The position numbers and the translations under genes were made by a program. Shown here one piece after another: positions 11,922 to 14,091 of a DNA stretch of 14,091 nucleotides (within the stretch, counting starts at the first letter, position 1; every line of letters begins with the position of its first letter). Below the pieces are notes generated by a model that saw only the letters and a list, made by a program, of their open reading frames with translations, was not told where the DNA came from and searched no databases. Source of the stretch: Candidatus Acetothermia bacterium (lineage in GTDB: Bacteria > Bipolaricaulota > Bipolaricaulia > RBG-16-55-9 > DRXL01); contig JAPWVB010000028.1 of the NCBI GenBank assembly GCA_028275205.1, positions 1 to 14,091 on the forward strand, in the 5' to 3' direction.

Positions 11922-14091
11922 ATGCCCAAGGTCATCAAGACGAAGACGGAGTTCGAGGGCCGGATCCTCGAAGAGTACGTGGTCGTCGAGGGCGAGGGGC
12001 TGGAGCCCTGGGAGCCTCAAGCTGCCCTCAGATTCGTGGGCAAAAGCACGCCCAGAATTGATGGCCCGGAGCGCGTCACCGGGAAAGCGCTCTACACAGC
12101 TGATGTGCAACTGCCGGGGATGCTCTACGGCAAGATCTTGCGCAGCCCGCACCCGCACGCCAAGATCAAAAAGATTGACACTCGCAAAGCTGAAAGACTC
12201 CCCGGCGTGCGCGCCGTGCTCAGCTCTCAAAACACTCCAAAGATCGCGTTCCGACGCCAAACTTTTCTCTTCGATGAGATCGTGCGCTACGTCGGCGACG
12301 AAGTCGCCTGCGTCATCGCCGACACCGAAGAGATCGCCCAAGACGCTCTGGAGCTCATCGAAGTCGAGTACGAGCCCTTGCCCTTCGTGCTCGATCCCGA
12401 AGAGGCGCTCCAGCCCAATGCGCCGAAGGTCCACCCCTCCGGGAATCTGCTCAACGGCGAGCCCGAAGTTTACGAGCGCGGCGATCTGAAAGAAGGCTTC
12501 GCTCACGCGGATGTCATTGTCGAGCGGACTTTTCGGACGCAGTGCGCCCTGCACAACTGCATGGAGCCTCATGGCAGTGTGGCTCTCTGGGAGGGCGACA
12601 CCCTGACGGTGTGGGATTCGACGCAGCACATCTTCGGGGTGCGCGAGGGGCTGGCGCGGCTCCTTGGGCTGCCCCTGCACAAAGTCAGAGTAATAAAGAA
12701 ATATATGGGCGGGGGCTTCGGCAGCAAGAATAATCTGGGGAAATACACGGTGATCGCAGCGTTGGGGGCAAAGATGACGGGTCGGCCCGTCAAAATTATA
12801 TTAGATCGTCACGAAGAGAACCTCGCTGCGGGCAACCGACCCTCGAGCGTGCAGCGCTTGAAGATCGGGGCCAAGCGCGACGGCACGCTCACCGCGCTTG
12901 AGCTGAAAGCGATCGTTGCTGCTGGGGCGTACTGTCTGTGGCCGCCATCGGTGGGCGGGCCATCACGCGAGCTCTATCTCTGCCCCAACGTGAGGACCGA
13001 ACAGTACACGGTCTTTACGAACACAGGGCCGCTCTCGGCGTTTCGTGCTCCTGGCTACGTCGAGGGGACGTTCGCGCTGGAGTCCCTAATAGATGAGCTC
13101 GCCCAAGAGCTGGGGATGGACCCTCTGGAGCTGCGCTTAAAAAATTACGTAGAATACGATCAGACGACGGGGCGACCCTACTCGACCAAGGGGCTGAGAG
13201 AGTGCTACGAGCGCGGGGCCAAGCTCTTCGGGTGGAACTTAAAGAAGAAGGGAGAAACAAGAGAGAGGTTCCGCCGGGGCGTTGGCATGGCCTCGCAGAT
13301 CTGGAGCGGCAATGGCATGCCGCCTGCCTATGCGCTCGTCAAGATCAACCCTGATGGCACAGCGACCGCGATCACCGGAACGCAAGATATCGGGACGGGT
13401 ACCAAGACTGTCTTGGCTCAGATCGCTGCCGAGGAGCTAGGCTTCGCTCTTGAGAAGATCTCCGTCGAGCTCGGGGATACTCAGACGGGGCCTTACGCGC
13501 CGTTGAGCGCAGGGAGCATGACCGTCGCGAGCGTCGGCCCGGCGGTGCGCCTGGCGGCTCACGAGGCGCGCCAGCAGCTCTTAGATGTCGCGGCCCAAGT
13601 GCTCGAAGTGCCGCGCGAGTCGCTCACCATTGCTGATGGGCTCTTGCACAGCTCAGCACTCCCAAAGCCCGTGGCTGTGCATGAGGTGCTCAAAAATCTC
13701 GAAAACTTTATGATCATCGGGCGCGGGGCGCGCGCGCCCAACCCCGAAGACGTCACGGTCAATACGTTTGGGGCGCAGTTCGCCGAAGTGCTCGTAGACA
13801 CGGAGACCGGCGAAGTGAAGGTCGAGCGCATCGTCGCCGTGCACGACTCCGGGCGCGTGATCAACCCCTTGACGCTCTCCAGTCAAATCGAGGGCGGGAT
13901 CATCCAAGGGCTGGGGTATGCGCTCTTCGAGCGGCGCGTTCTAGACAGAGACACGGGCATCGTGGTGAACGATAATTTAGAAAACTACAAAGTTCCGACG
14001 GCGCTCGATGTGCCCGAGATCGTCTTCGAGATGGTAGACAGACCCGATCCGAAAGCGAATAATCTAGGAGCCAAGGGCGTGGGCGAGCCGC
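11922..14091 (+). CDS. Molybdopterin-binding subunit of a xanthine dehydrogenase-family hydroxylase, 3'-truncated
   Basis: The first 723 codons of a large catalytic subunit that hydroxylates a substrate carbon at a Mo-molybdopterin centre. The frame is open to the window end. The N-terminal a/b-hammerhead domain (about 40-150) begins KSTPRIDGPERVTGKALYTA. Cofactor-binding motifs are MGGGFGSK (262-269), SAFRAPGY (372-379), TGTQDIGTGT (485-494) and PLSAGSMTVASVG. The universal catalytic glutamate is Glu722 in GAKGVGEP at the very edge. Length fits a 750-800-residue subunit with little missing. The CoxL active-site signature AYxCSFR is absent, so it is not a form I aerobic CO dehydrogenase; the substrate could be a purine, aldehyde or aromatic compound. 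AAGGAG lies 10 nt before the ATG. Co-transcription with the [2Fe-2S] subunit is likely; any FAD subunit would have to be elsewhere, perhaps downstream. Confidence 0.93.
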   Translation, partial: MPKVIKTKTEFEGRILEEYVVVEGEGLEPWEPQAALRFVGKSTPRIDGPERVTGKALYTADVQLPGMLYGKILRSPHPHAKIKKIDTRKAERLPGVRAVLSSQNTPKIAFRRQTFLFDEIVRYVGDEVACVIADTEEIAQDALELIEVEYEPLPFVLDPEEALQPNAPKVHPSGNLLNGEPEVYERGDLKEGFAHADVIVERTFRTQCALHNCMEPHGSVALWEGDTLTVWDSTQHIFGVREGLARLLGLPLHKVRVIKKYMGGGFGSKNNLGKYTVIAALGAKMTGRPVKIILDRHEENLAAGNRPSSVQRLKIGAKRDGTLTALELKAIVAAGAYCLWPPSVGGPSRELYLCPNVRTEQYTVFTNTGPLSAFRAPGYVEGTFALESLIDELAQELGMDPLELRLKNYVEYDQTTGRPYSTKGLRECYERGAKLFGWNLKKKGETRERFRRGVGMASQIWSGNGMPPAYALVKINPDGTATAITGTQDIGTGTKTVLAQIAAEELGFALEKISVELGDTQTGPYAPLSAGSMTVASVGPAVRLAAHEARQQLLDVAAQVLEVPRESLTIADGLLHSSALPKPVAVHEVLKNLENFMIIGRGARAPNPEDVTVNTFGAQFAEVLVDTETGEVKVERIVAVHDSGRVINPLTLSSQIEGGIIQGLGYALFERRVLDRDTGIVVNDNLENYKVPTALDVPEIVFEMVDRPDPKANNLGAKGVGEP

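Noticed and set aside
11916..12680. 254-codon open frame on the minus strand opposite the molybdopterin subunit
   Set aside because: Shadow of GC-rich codons; the plus strand frame contains all the family motifs.
11922..14091. Aerobic CO dehydrogenase (CoxL)
   Set aside because: The AYxCSFR active-site loop of form I CoxL is absent; SAFRAPGY is the general xanthine dehydrogenase-family form.

Overview
The window is bacterial chromosomal DNA, GC-rich and densely coding. It holds 13 protein genes (two cut by the window edges), six tRNA genes, eight sigma70-type promoters and one palindromic repeat element. The bacterial assignment rests on three things: -35/-10 promoters with 17-18 bp spacers, Shine-Dalgarno (SD) sites before several internal genes, and a tRNA-His with the bacterial G-1:C73 pair. 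Pyruvoyl arginine decarboxylase, frequent leaderless starts and a molybdenum hydroxylase would suit a deep-branching, possibly thermophilic lineage. I cannot name a phylum from sequence alone. No phage, IS, CRISPR or defence island is visible, and no hairpin followed by a T-tract (canonical intrinsic terminator) was found.

Layout. 1-1958 (+): the end of an EamA-family transporter, a PKD-domain lipoprotein and a solitary MNT-type nucleotidyltransferase. 1966-5727 (-): one apparent transcription unit reading tRNA-Thr, Asp-box propeller protein, YVTN-type propeller protein, MeaB GTPase. 5773-7696 (+): a leaderless glcD-like FAD oxidase translationally coupled to a LutC/LUD protein. 7701-8664 (-): a tRNA cluster with two promoters (Lys-Glu, then Gly-Arg-His) that runs directly into a small lipoprotein gene. 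8669-11227 (-): pheS, speB and pyruvoyl arginine decarboxylase, giving arginine to agmatine to putrescine behind a tRNA-synthetase gene. 11247-14091 (+): [2Fe-2S] and molybdopterin subunits of a xanthine dehydrogenase-family hydroxylase, the second truncated by the window end.

The most striking property is how mRNAs get their 5' ends. Four promoters place a -10 hexamer 6-7 nt before an ATG with no SD, predicting leaderless mRNAs. Two further genes, both encoding exported proteins, begin exactly 8 nt after the encoded CCA of a tRNA, again without SD or a convincing promoter. Normal tRNA 3' processing would therefore create a nearly leaderless mRNA, a tRNA-punctuation arrangement. Internal operon genes, by contrast, mostly have clear SD sites or ATGA overlaps. 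Other unusual points are tRNA-Arg and tRNA-His abutting with no spacer, a tRNA-Gly whose CCA end can fold into a hairpin with its trailer, and a palindromic element that supplies the last nine codons and stop of the [2Fe-2S] subunit gene.
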